6,159 nucleotides of DNA from an uncultured Eubacteriales bacterium (lineage in GTDB: Bacteria; Bacillota; Clostridia; Oscillospirales; Acutalibacteraceae). The position numbers were made by a program, and so were the translations under genes. The notes below the pieces were generated by a model that ran no database searches, had not been told where the DNA came from, and was given only the letters and a program-made list of their open reading frames with translations. The DNA lies in contig ONUD01000080.1 of NCBI GenBank assembly GCA_900320925.1, positions 1 through 6,159 of the forward strand, given 5' to 3'. Each line of letters opens with the position of its first letter. The stretch's first letter is position 1. Of the stretch, positions 1 to 5,625 are shown one piece after another.

Positions 1-1388
1 TCCTCTCCGTCACAGGAAGAGTTTTCTTCATTCATGTCTGCCAAGGCTGCCTTAATCATGATGGCACATTCCAGACGCTTTTTCTCCAGTTCACAGCCCA
101 CCTTGTGGGATTTCAGAATATCTCCCTCATACTGGAAATTATTGGCATTACAGCCGCCGCTGCAATAGAATTTTGCCCAGCAGTTTTTGCAGTTTTCTTT
201 GGAATATACGTTGGCTTTGGCAAACCGCAGCTTCATGTCATTGTCAAACGTACCATCGTTGAGGTTGCCCATCTTGTATTCTTCCTGACCGACAAACTGG
301 TGACACGGATAAATATCTCCCTGCGGTGTCACGGCAACATACTCATTGCCGCAGCCGCAGCCACGCAGCCGCTTGATGGCACAAGGTCCCTGATCCAAAT
401 CAATCATGAAATGGAAGAAATTGAAGAAATCTCCTTTTTTTCTGGTTTCAATCACGAGGTTGGCAAGCTTCTCATACTCCTTGAACACTCTTGGCAGATC
501 CTCATATTTGATGGAGTAATCCAGCTTGGGGTCGGATACAACAGGTTCAATGGAAATCTGCTCAAAGCCCAGATTTTTCATATGCATGACATCAGCGGTA
601 AAATCTTCACTGAAAGTCGTAAACGTGCCACGGACATAATAATCCTTGCCGCCCCTTTTGGCAACCAGCTTCTGATACTTTGGCACGATGATATCATAAC
701 AGCCTTTACCGTTGGGAGTAACACGCAACTTGTCATTGATTTCCTTTCTTCCGTCGAGCGACAGGACAACATTGGACATTTCTTTGTTGATATAATCAAT
801 CTTTTCATCGTCCAGCAAAAGGCCGTTTGTGGTAATGGTGAAACGGAACTGTTTGTGATACTGCTTTTCGATGCTTCTGGCATATTCCACGGTCTGCCTG
901 ACAACATCAAAGTTCATCAGCGGTTCTCCGCCAAAGAAATCCACTTCGAGATGGTGTCTTGTACCGGAATTGGCAATAATGAAATCAATGGCTTTTTTAG
1001 CCGTTTCCAACGACATCAGGCAGCGTCCCTGACCAAAATCGCCCTTTGCCGCAAAACAGTATTCACATCTCAGGTTGCAGTCATGGGAAATATTGATGCA
1101 CATGGACTTGATGGGAGCTTTTGTCATCAAATCGGCAAACTGCTCGTAATCATCGGAAGAAAAAAGCTGTCCCATTTGGTACAGTTCGTACAGGGCGGCA
1201 TAGGTTTCATCCAACTCTTCTTTCTCATAGTTAGAAAGCTCTTGATACATCGTTTCGGGTGCCTGCTCCGTCATGCCCTCCCCGCAGTAGTCCAGCACGT
1301 CATAGGCAACCTCGTCCAGCACGTGTACAGCACCGCTGTGGACATCAAGGCAAATATTGTATCCGTTCAGTTGGTATTTATGTATCAT
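1..1388 (-). CDS. scfB: SCIFF peptide maturase, radical SAM/SPASM thioether-forming enzyme (3' end cut by window edge)
   Basis: Cytoplasmic radical SAM enzyme that should form a thioether bond in the SCIFF peptide encoded just upstream. The 462 visible residues have the typical SCIFF-maturase N-terminus (MIHKYQLNGYN), a leader-binding-like region to about residue 95, and the radical SAM cluster motif CxxxCxxC at C104, C108 and C111 (CNLRCEYC). A VDFFGGEPL segment follows, as in other SPASM enzymes. The C-terminal SPASM domain has C336, C344, C346, C362 (in a GxxxxC context), then C400, C403, C409 and C413 in a CX2CX5CX3C pattern, and C432, enough for two auxiliary 4Fe-4S clusters. The start at 1388 is preferred over an ATG at 1394 because AAGGAG (1401-1396) lies 7 bases upstream of it but only 1 base from the other. 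The frame is open at base 1, so the protein is truncated only by the window and probably lacks few residues. In related genomes I recall secD/secF following. Confidence 0.95.
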   Translation of the reverse strand, partial: MIHKYQLNGYNICLDVHSGAVHVLDEVAYDVLDYCGEGMTEQAPETMYQELSNYEKEELDETYAALYELYQMGQLFSSDDYEQFADLMTKAPIKSMCINISHDCNLRCEYCFAAKGDFGQGRCLMSLETAKKAIDFIIANSGTRHHLEVDFFGGEPLMNFDVVRQTVEYARSIEKQYHKQFRFTITTNGLLLDDEKIDYINKEMSNVVLSLDGRKEINDKLRVTPNGKGCYDIIVPKYQKLVAKRGGKDYYVRGTFTTFSEDFTADVMHMKNLGFEQISIEPVVSDPKLDYSIKYEDLPRVFKEYEKLANLVIETRKKGDFFNFFHFMIDLDQGPCAIKRLRGCGCGNEYVAVTPQGDIYPCHQFVGQEEYKMGNLNDGTFDNDMKLRFAKANVYSKENCKNCWAKFYCSGGCNANNFQYEGDILKSHKVGCELEKKRLECAIMIKAALADMNEENSSCDGE

Positions 1389-1408
1389 GTTCATTCTCCT
1401 TACAAAGA

Positions 1409-1439
1409 TAAAAGGCGGACAGTATCCATCCGCCTTTTA
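1409..1439 (-). terminator. Terminator-like hairpin between scfA and scfB (partial attenuator)
   Basis: An 11-bp perfect stem, TAAAAGGCGGA pairing with TCCGCCTTTTA, has a 9-base loop at 1420-1428. In the transcript it lies about 20 bases after the scfA stop codon and just before the scfB ribosome binding site. On the minus strand the stem is followed by an interrupted U-rich run (TTTTATCTTT), so termination is likely incomplete. Inference: it lowers scfB expression relative to scfA, or stabilises a short scfA mRNA. Confidence 0.7.
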
Positions 1440-1458
1440 CGTCATCGGTGTATTCGCA

Positions 1459-1605
1459 TTACTTTTCACACTTCTGGTTGGCAACCGTGCAGGAAGTCTT
1501 GCAGGCGGACTGGCAGGAAGCCTGACATTCACCGCAGCCGCCTTTGACAGCGGATTCCTTGAGGTTGGCATTGTTAAGTGTTTTGATGTGCTTTGTTGCC
1601 TTCAC
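1459..1605 (-). CDS. scfA: SCIFF six-cysteine ranthipeptide precursor
   Basis: Ribosomally made peptide, substrate of the adjacent radical SAM maturase. It has 48 residues and reads (V/M)KATKHIKTLNNANLK at the N-terminus, the leader type conserved in SCIFF peptides. The core has six cysteines, C24, C27, C31, C35, C39 and C46, spaced CX2CX3CX3CX3CX6C. The GTG start at 1605 is chosen because the SCIFF-like sequence begins there and a purine-rich AAAGGG lies about 8 bases upstream. The frame stays open to an ATG at 1689, but that extension overlaps the promoter and has no SCIFF-like sequence. In the characterised Clostridium thermocellum pair CteA/CteB the thioether joins Cys32 to Thr37. Shifting for three extra N-terminal residues maps this to C35 and T40 here, which is inference. 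The final role of SCIFF peptides is not established to my knowledge. Confidence 0.95.
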   Translation of the reverse strand: MKATKHIKTLNNANLKESAVKGGCGECQASCQSACKTSCTVANQKCEK

Positions 1606-1626
1606 GAAAATCACCCTTTCTTGCAA

Positions 1627-1643
1627 GCTGCCTTTTCGGCAGC
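1627..1643 (-). other. Hairpin in the scfA 5' leader
   Basis: GCTGCC (1627-1632) and GGCAGC (1638-1643) form a 6-bp GC-rich stem with a 5-base loop (GAAAA on the transcript). It lies in the predicted scfA leader, about 21 bases upstream of the GTG start, leaving the ribosome binding site free. No U-run follows, so it is not a terminator. It may protect or structure the short leader; that role is inferred. Confidence 0.5.
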
Positions 1644-1660
1644 CGGTATAGTACACCACT

Positions 1661-1689
1661 ATCATAACACATCTTTCCGATAAATTCAA
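1661..1689 (-). promoter_or_regulatory. Sigma-A type promoter of scfA
   Basis: On the minus strand TTGAAT (1689-1684) and TATGAT (1666-1661) are separated by 17 bases. TG at 1669-1668 makes an extended -10. Transcription would start near 1654, giving a leader of about 50 bases. The -35 box sits directly after the stop codon of the upstream membrane-protein gene, so scfA can be transcribed independently of it. Confidence 0.7.
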
Positions 1690-1692
1690 ACA

Positions 1693-2100
1693 TTATTTTC
1701 GTTTTTTTCGCCGATTGACCCCTAAAACACCTCCCGCAGCCCCCGATACTACCGCAGGTATGGCTCTCAGCATGGAAATCAAGCCGATTTTGCTTCCCAG
1801 AACGGCTCCGAGTCCCAAGAACAAGATAAAAATGACGATGCCGCAGAGACTGCCGACTGCCATTCCCATACTTTGGGTAATGCGTGCCGTGATATAACCG
1901 CCCGCAAATGCCCCTGCACAGATGGATACTATGGCAAGCGGTACAATGGCAGGATAGATAACCTTTTGCATTTTGACAATCACATAGGCTGACAGAATAC
2001 TGGTTACTACTGTCAGAACGATTCCAATCACGGCACCCAATCCGACAGCTTTAGCCGTTTGGGACAGTGCAGGAATTGCTTTGCTGCTTTCTCCCTTCAT
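1693..2100 (-). CDS. TIGR04086-type four-helix membrane protein, SCIFF-associated
   Basis: Small integral membrane protein of 135 residues with four predicted helices, at about residues 18-42, 48-70, 79-101 and 108-128. The loops are glycine- and alanine-rich, and the basic tail RRKKRK suggests a cytoplasmic C-terminus. Size, helix number and position directly upstream of scfA and scfB match the TIGR04086 family of Firmicutes membrane proteins, which I recall as a frequent SCIFF neighbour. Its function is unknown. The start at 2100 is chosen because GGAG lies 9 bases upstream and the length fits the family. The frame is open to ATGs at 2115 and 2148, neither with a visible ribosome binding site. 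Promoter elements upstream are not clear: TATATA around 2138-2132 on the minus strand could be a -10, but no good -35 pairs with it. Confidence 0.85.
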   Translation of the reverse strand: MKGESSKAIPALSQTAKAVGLGAVIGIVLTVVTSILSAYVIVKMQKVIYPAIVPLAIVSICAGAFAGGYITARITQSMGMAVGSLCGIVIFILFLGLGAVLGSKIGLISMLRAIPAVVSGAAGGVLGVNRRKKRK

Positions 2101-2169
2101 GGTTGATCTCTCCATTCCAAAAGCTTTTCTATATACATATTCCCCCATGGCAGAAAATATCCCACGGAA

Positions 2170-2198
2170 TTGACAAAACCAATGGAGAGTGCTATGAT
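2170..2198 (+). promoter_or_regulatory. Consensus sigma-A promoter of the secreted LRR protein gene
   Basis: TTGACA (2170-2175), a 17-base spacer and TATGAT (2193-2198), with TG at 2190-2191 forming an extended -10. The start site would be near 2205, leaving a leader of about 35 bases to the strong AGGAGG ribosome binding site at 2228-2233, which is 7 bases before the ATG at 2241. The near-consensus elements predict high expression. Confidence 0.85.
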
Positions 2199-2240
2199 GA
2201 TATCAGAAAAAAGAAGCTTTGATAAAGAGGAGGTTTTAAC

Positions 2241-3812
2241 ATGAAATTGATGGCAAAAGTACTGACTGCCTCATTGGCAGTAGCAGTGGCGGCAGGCATG
2301 GGACTGAGTGCGGCGGCTGTGGGAAACGGAAGCGATGAAAACAACGTGACGGAAAACGGCGACCTCAATACGGCACCGAACTGGCTGTCACAATTGGTGA
2401 AAGGCGGCTTTCCCAAGGAACTTGCCAAACAAATGGTGATGGAAATGCTGCAAAATGCCTGTGCAAAGGTTTCCCCCGAAACCATCCAAAAGGTAAAGGA
2501 GATTGCACAGCAAATCAAACTGAAAACGGAACGCTATTCCTATCAAAAGGGTGTCCTGTTCCTGACAGAGGGAGATTTTCGGTATCGTGTCCATATTAGT
2601 CCTGTCAAAGGTATTACGGCAGAAGCGGTTGTCTATGAGGGAGCGGATACGGACTTGTACGTCCCTGCCTCGGCAGACGGAATCCCTGTTACAGCCGTGA
2701 ACATAACCGCAGACACCGATGATGAAGTATTGTGTCGTGTCAGGACACTGCACCTTTCGGAGAATATCAGAGAACTCAGCGGCTTGCATCTGTTCTCTAT
2801 GTACAACCTCGAAGCCATCTTCATTGACCATGACAATCCGTACCTGATGTCCGCAGACGGCGTGGCATTTGACAAGAGCGGTAAAAAACTGGCGGCAGTG
2901 CCGTGCAGCCAAAAGAAGTATATTGTCCCCGAGGGCGTGACTGCCATAGGGGAATATGCCTTCTTCTGTGGAGAGATTCAGGAGTTGACCCTGCCGCAAA
3001 GTCTGCATACGATCGGAGCCTATGCATTCTGGAGCTGCATGAATCTTCAGGAAGTCAAGGTTCCCGATGGTGTTTCGGTCATTGGCAAAGGAGCATTTAT
3101 GGACTGTCCTCATTTGCAAAAAGCGGTCATTCCTGCCAGTGTGACGAAAATGGATGATAGTGCCTTTGATGGAGCAGACGAGAGTTTTGTCATGGTCTGT
3201 GAGGATGCCCGCAGTTATGCAGCCGACTATGCCCGTAAAAAGGGGTTTTCCATAGGAGCTCCTCTGGCAGTGGAGTTGGAAGCATCTTCGCTGACATTTT
3301 TGGGGATTCCTGTCAAAATGAGTGCCTCTGCCAAGGGCGGTGCGGGAAGCTATACCTATGCCTTCTACTGTAAAAGACCCAATGAAACAAAATGGAGTAC
3401 GCTCCAAGGGTTCAAAGAAAATAATACCATGACGTTCAATCCTGCCTATGAGGGAACGTATGAGATCTGCATGAAAGTCAAAGACAGTGACGGAGCCGTG
3501 GAAAAAGTTTATCATACCCTGACAGTCACCCAACTGTTCCAAAACCGTTCCACCCTTTCTGCCGACACCATCCGCACAGGTGAGACAGTAACGATACACG
3601 GTGCTGCGTCCAAGCTGTTGAGAAATACCACCTATGCCGTGTATACTCAAAAAAGCGGCGAGTCAAAATGGACTGCCTTGCAGCATTACAGCAGCAATCC
3701 GACAGTAGAGTGGACTCCTGCACGGCCCGGAGAGTATATCATCTGTGTTAAAGTCAAGAGCAGTACAGGTTTGATTTCTAAAAAATATCTGACCCTTCAA
3801 GTCAATGCCTGA
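2241..3812 (+). CDS. Secreted BspA-like leucine-rich-repeat protein with two C-terminal Ig-like domains
   Basis: Exported protein of 523 residues, probably acting at or outside the cell surface; its ligand is unknown. Residues 1-26 form a signal peptide: lysines at 2 and 6, a hydrophobic core, and a likely cleavage around SAAA-VG. Residues 48-98 are predicted amphipathic helix and fit no family I recognise. Residues about 115-330 carry LRR_5 (BspA/Treponema type) repeats; the clearest units read as V-P-x-G-V-x-x-I-G-x-x-A-F near 229-241, 252-263, 275-286 and 297-309. Residues 345-432 and 433-523 are two related beta-sandwich domains of the Y_Y_Y/Ig-like kind, sharing a KW-x-x-LQ motif, an aromatic P-A-x-x-G-x-Y-x-I-C turn and a terminal LT-x-x-V strand. 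No LPXTG, transmembrane anchor, dockerin or cell-wall-binding repeat is visible, so it is probably released or held non-covalently. It is monocistronic, with its own promoter and terminator. Confidence 0.88.
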   Translation: MKLMAKVLTASLAVAVAAGMGLSAAAVGNGSDENNVTENGDLNTAPNWLSQLVKGGFPKELAKQMVMEMLQNACAKVSPETIQKVKEIAQQIKLKTERYSYQKGVLFLTEGDFRYRVHISPVKGITAEAVVYEGADTDLYVPASADGIPVTAVNITADTDDEVLCRVRTLHLSENIRELSGLHLFSMYNLEAIFIDHDNPYLMSADGVAFDKSGKKLAAVPCSQKKYIVPEGVTAIGEYAFFCGEIQELTLPQSLHTIGAYAFWSCMNLQEVKVPDGVSVIGKGAFMDCPHLQKAVIPASVTKMDDSAFDGADESFVMVCEDARSYAADYARKKGFSIGAPLAVELEASSLTFLGIPVKMSASAKGGAGSYTYAFYCKRPNETKWSTLQGFKENNTMTFNPAYEGTYEICMKVKDSDGAVEKVYHTLTVTQLFQNRSTLSADTIRTGETVTIHGAASKLLRNTTYAVYTQKSGESKWTALQHYSSNPTVEWTPARPGEYIICVKVKSSTGLISKKYLTLQVNA

Positions 3813-3821
3813 ACGTTTGTT

Positions 3822-3857
3822 AAAAAACCGACTTCCCAAAAGGAAGCCGGTTTTTTT
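3822..3857. terminator. Bidirectional intrinsic terminator between convergent genes
   Basis: CCGACTTCC (3828-3836) pairs with GGAAGCCGG (3842-3850) around a 5-base loop. One A-C mismatch on the plus strand becomes a G-U pair on the minus strand. The stem is extended by A-tract/T-tract pairing, with seven T (3851-3857) on the plus strand and six T from the A-tract (3827-3822) on the minus strand. It ends the LRR gene and, in the other direction, the 81-residue protein gene whose stop is at 3864. Confidence 0.9.
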
Positions 3858-3863
3858 GTCTGG

Positions 3864-4109
3864 TTATGATTCTGTACCGAACATATTAAAGCGGAAAAGC
3901 TTGGATTCATCGTTAGGATTCTGGCACTCGATATGTGCATTGGTAATCTTGCCGCCCTCAATGAGCTTGGTAAGACCAATCAACTGGCAAAGCTTGCTTT
4001 TGAGATTGAGACGGTCGCCCTCATCGGTCACGAGGAAAACATCTCCTTCACACTTGTCAATTACACTTAAAAATTCCTGTACATTTACCTGATGGAGTTC
4101 AACTGCCAT
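3864..4109 (-). CDS. Small cytoplasmic protein, possible HPr-like fold without the active-site histidine
   Basis: Protein of 81 residues with no signal peptide or membrane segment. I do not recognise a named family with confidence. Residues 9-61 read like the second half of an HPr domain: a helix-like VQEFLSVIDKC, a strand GDVFLVTDEGD, then RLNLKS at 33-38, matching the position and context of the regulatory-serine segment of HPr (NLKS-I-M-G), and an L-I-E-G-G-K-I-T-N-A strand. The HPr histidine motif (HARPA) is absent; the only early histidine, H6, lacks that context. If the fold is right, this is a non-phosphorylatable or serine-only HPr relative. The start at 4109 is set by AAGGAGG (4124-4118), 8 bases upstream; the longer frame to 4211 would run through the promoter. 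Monocistronic, with its own promoter and the shared terminator. The gene is well supported; the fold is a guess. Confidence 0.85.
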   Translation of the reverse strand: MAVELHQVNVQEFLSVIDKCEGDVFLVTDEGDRLNLKSKLCQLIGLTKLIEGGKITNAHIECQNPNDESKLFRFNMFGTES

Positions 4110-4142
4110 GATAAAAACCTCCTTAAAATTACGGTCACATTC

Positions 4143-4164
4143 AGCAGACTGCCTTTCATCTGCT
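4143..4164 (-). other. Hairpin at the 5' end of the predicted leader of the 81-residue protein gene
   Basis: AGCAGA (4143-4148) and TCTGCT (4159-4164) form a 6-bp stem with a 10-base loop. The predicted transcription start falls near 4164, so this hairpin would be almost the first structure in the mRNA. Hairpins placed like this can shield a transcript from 5' decay; that role is inferred. Confidence 0.4.
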
Positions 4165-4170
4165 ATCCTC

Positions 4171-4198
4171 ATTATAACATAGAATTTTGGCTTGTCAA
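4171..4198 (-). promoter_or_regulatory. Consensus extended -10 sigma-A promoter of the 81-residue protein gene
   Basis: On the minus strand a perfect TTGACA (4198-4193) and a perfect TATAAT (4176-4171) are separated by 16 bases, with TG at 4179-4178 as an extended -10. The leader to the ATG at 4109 is about 55 bases. Both hexamers match consensus, so this should be one of the strongest promoters in the window, and it drives a very small gene. Confidence 0.85.
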
Positions 4199-4280
4199 TG
4201 GATTTTGCCAAAAAATAAAAAATATTTTATGGAATATGCGATAATAATTCTGTTTAATTTTGTGGAGTTTTAACAAATAT

Positions 4281-4952
4281 CTAAAGAAACACCTGTCCGT
4301 CCGCAATTCGGATACAGCTTTCCGCCATGTTTGCCACATGATTGTCATGTGTAATGAGGACAATAGTTGTTCCCCTGCGGTGGAGGGTGGTGAGCAGTGC
4401 CATGATATCATTTCCGGAAGCCGAGTCAAGGTTGCCTGTCGGTTCATCGGCAAGAATGAGTTTCGGTTCTGCCGCAACGGCACGGGCAATTGCTACTCTC
4501 TGTTGCTGACCTCCCGAAAGCTCACAGGGGCGGTGGAGAAGACGCTCGGAAAGCCCGACCATGCCAAGAGCAGAAACCGCCATTTGACGGCGTTTGGCTT
4601 TGGGGATACCACGGTAAATCAGGGGCAGTTCCACATTTTCCAGTGCATTCAGGGACGGAAGCAGGTGGAAGCTTTGAAAGATAAAGCCGATAATGTTGTT
4701 GCGGATAAAGGAAAGCTGCTTTTCGTTCATGCCCGCAACGGGGATTCCGTCCAGAAGATACTGACCGCTGGTAGGGGTATCAAGACAGCCGAGGATATTC
4801 ATTAACGTAGATTTGCCGGAGCCTGACTGTCCGACAACAGCAACAAAGCTGCCCTCTTTGATATGCAGGTCAACATGGCGAAGTGCCTCGACACGGTTGT
4901 TCGGGGTGATATAGGACTTGCACACATTGGATAACACAATGACGTCATTCAT
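4281..4952 (-). CDS. ABC transporter ATP-binding protein, MacB/LolD type
   Basis: Cytoplasmic ATPase subunit of 223 residues that would power an FtsX-like membrane permease, in export or mechanotransmission (peptides, lipoproteins or antimicrobials in relatives). All motifs are intact: Walker A GQSGSGKST at 41-49, Q-loop Q93 in FQSFHLLP, signature LSGGQ at 145-149, Walker B LILADE at 165-170 followed by PTGNLDS, and H-loop H202. The GNLDS sequence and short length are typical of the MacB/LolD/SalX group. The start at 4952 has GAGG 8 bases upstream and starts with the family-like MNDVIVLSNV. The frame is open to 5033, but that extension overlaps nth. No permease gene follows: downstream comes an unrelated gene with its own promoter. 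The partner is therefore elsewhere, so the substrate cannot be inferred. Confidence 0.92.
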   Translation of the reverse strand: MNDVIVLSNVCKSYITPNNRVEALRHVDLHIKEGSFVAVVGQSGSGKSTLMNILGCLDTPTSGQYLLDGIPVAGMNEKQLSFIRNNIIGFIFQSFHLLPSLNALENVELPLIYRGIPKAKRRQMAVSALGMVGLSERLLHRPCELSGGQQQRVAIARAVAAEPKLILADEPTGNLDSASGNDIMALLTTLHRRGTTIVLITHDNHVANMAESCIRIADGQVFL

Positions 4953-4989
4953 GCCAAAAACCTCACTTTCCCTATTATTTTGGCATGAA
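4948..4989 (-). promoter_or_regulatory. Perfect 12-bp inverted repeat enclosing the ABC gene ribosome binding site and start codon
   Basis: On the minus strand TTCATGCCAAAA (4989-4978) is followed by an 18-base loop and then its exact complement TTTTGGCATGAA (4959-4948). The ABC ATG (4952-4950) lies inside the 3' arm and its GTGAGG ribosome binding site (4966-4961) lies in the loop. The 5' arm plus the first loop bases also spell ATG CCA AAA TAA, a three-codon mini-frame with no good ribosome binding site. No U-run follows the stem, so termination is unlikely. Inference: the hairpin holds translation of the ABC ATPase low until it is opened. Confidence 0.65.
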
Positions 4990-4999
4990 GAGGGGGGAT

Positions 5000-5623
5000 T
5001 TATGAGTAGCTGCAAATTTCTTTCAGACAGCACTGTTCACAGCGGGGCTTGCGGGCTTGGCATACCGCCCGTCCGTGCAAGACAAGGCGGTGACAGAAGT
5101 CATTGGATTTTTCCGGCGGTAGGAGTTCTCTGAGGATGGTTTCGATTTTAGCGGCATCCTTGGAGGTATGCAGACCGAGCCGGGCAGTAATGCGGATACA
5201 GTGGGTATCGACCACGACCGCAGGTTTGCCGTAAATATCGCCCACAATGAGATTGGCGGTTTTTCTGCCGATACCGGGGAGTTTTGTCAGTTCTTCCACG
5301 GTGTCGGGAACGGTGCCGTTGTATTCTGCCAGCAGCATACGGCACATTGCCACAATATCTCTGGATTTGACTTTGTAGAAGCCGCAGGAATGAATGTAAG
5401 GTTCTACTTCTTCGGCATCTGCCTGTGCAAAGGACTGCACATCAGGAAAACGGGCAAACAGAGCGGGTGTCACCATATTGACACGCTGGTCAGTGCATTG
5501 TGCCGCCAGTCGGGTAGCAATCAGCAATTGAAGGGGATCGGTGTATGTCAGAGAACACAATGCGTCAGGGTATTCTTGTTCCAGAAGCCGCACGGCTTCC
5601 AGTGCTGTTTCTTTCTTTTCCAT
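5000..5623 (-). CDS. nth: Endonuclease III, DNA glycosylase/AP lyase
   Basis: Base excision repair enzyme that removes oxidised pyrimidines and cuts the abasic site by beta-elimination. The 207 residues are close to full family length. The helix-hairpin-helix LPGIGRKTA at 115-123 contains the catalytic lysine K121, and the catalytic aspartate D139 is in VVVDTH. Both sit one position beyond K120 and D138 of the E. coli enzyme. The 4Fe-4S ligands C188, C195, C198 and C204 follow the CX6CX2CX5C pattern exactly. LIATRLAAQCTD at 34-45 matches the conserved LSAQCTD region. The ATG at 5623 follows the stop codon of the upstream PtsI-like gene by 2 bases, with GAGG 5 bases before it and overlapping the end of that gene, so the two are probably translationally coupled. 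Nothing links its repair role to its neighbours. Confidence 0.96.
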   Translation of the reverse strand: MEKKETALEAVRLLEQEYPDALCSLTYTDPLQLLIATRLAAQCTDQRVNMVTPALFARFPDVQSFAQADAEEVEPYIHSCGFYKVKSRDIVAMCRMLLAEYNGTVPDTVEELTKLPGIGRKTANLIVGDIYGKPAVVVDTHCIRITARLGLHTSKDAAKIETILRELLPPEKSNDFCHRLVLHGRAVCQARKPRCEQCCLKEICSYS

Positions 5624-5625
5624 AG

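Noticed and set aside
105..1547. Long plus-strand open frame of 480 codons opposite scfB
   Set aside because: It lies antisense to the maturase, whose cysteine motifs and family-like sequence are unmistakable. The plus-strand product has no recognisable domain and no ribosome binding site.
1606..1689. N-terminal extension of the SCIFF peptide from an ATG at 1689
   Set aside because: The extension would be translated from the promoter and leader region and has no SCIFF-like sequence. The GTG at 1605 has a ribosome binding site and begins the conserved leader.
2388..3650. Minus-strand open frame of 420 codons opposite the LRR gene
   Set aside because: It is a shadow of the secreted protein: cysteine- and histidine-rich with no domain, while the plus-strand frame has a promoter, ribosome binding site, signal peptide and terminator.
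4110..4211. N-terminal extension of the 81-residue protein to 4211
   Set aside because: The extra codons cover the perfect -35/-10 promoter and the ribosome binding site; translation from 4109 is far better supported.
4211..4237. AT-only hairpin followed by a T-rich tract downstream of the ABC gene (minus strand)
   Set aside because: The stem is only 5 A-T pairs (4237-4233 with 4226-4222). The T-rich run could help end transcription, but the stem is too weak to call an intrinsic terminator.
4260..4805. Plus-strand open frame of 181 codons opposite the ABC ATPase
   Set aside because: Antisense to an ATPase with every motif intact, and no ribosome binding site or domain of its own.
4978..4987. 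Three-codon mini-frame ATG CCA AAA TAA in the 5' arm of the ABC hairpin
   Set aside because: No ribosome binding site precedes it; it is most simply a by-product of the inverted repeat copying the real start codon.
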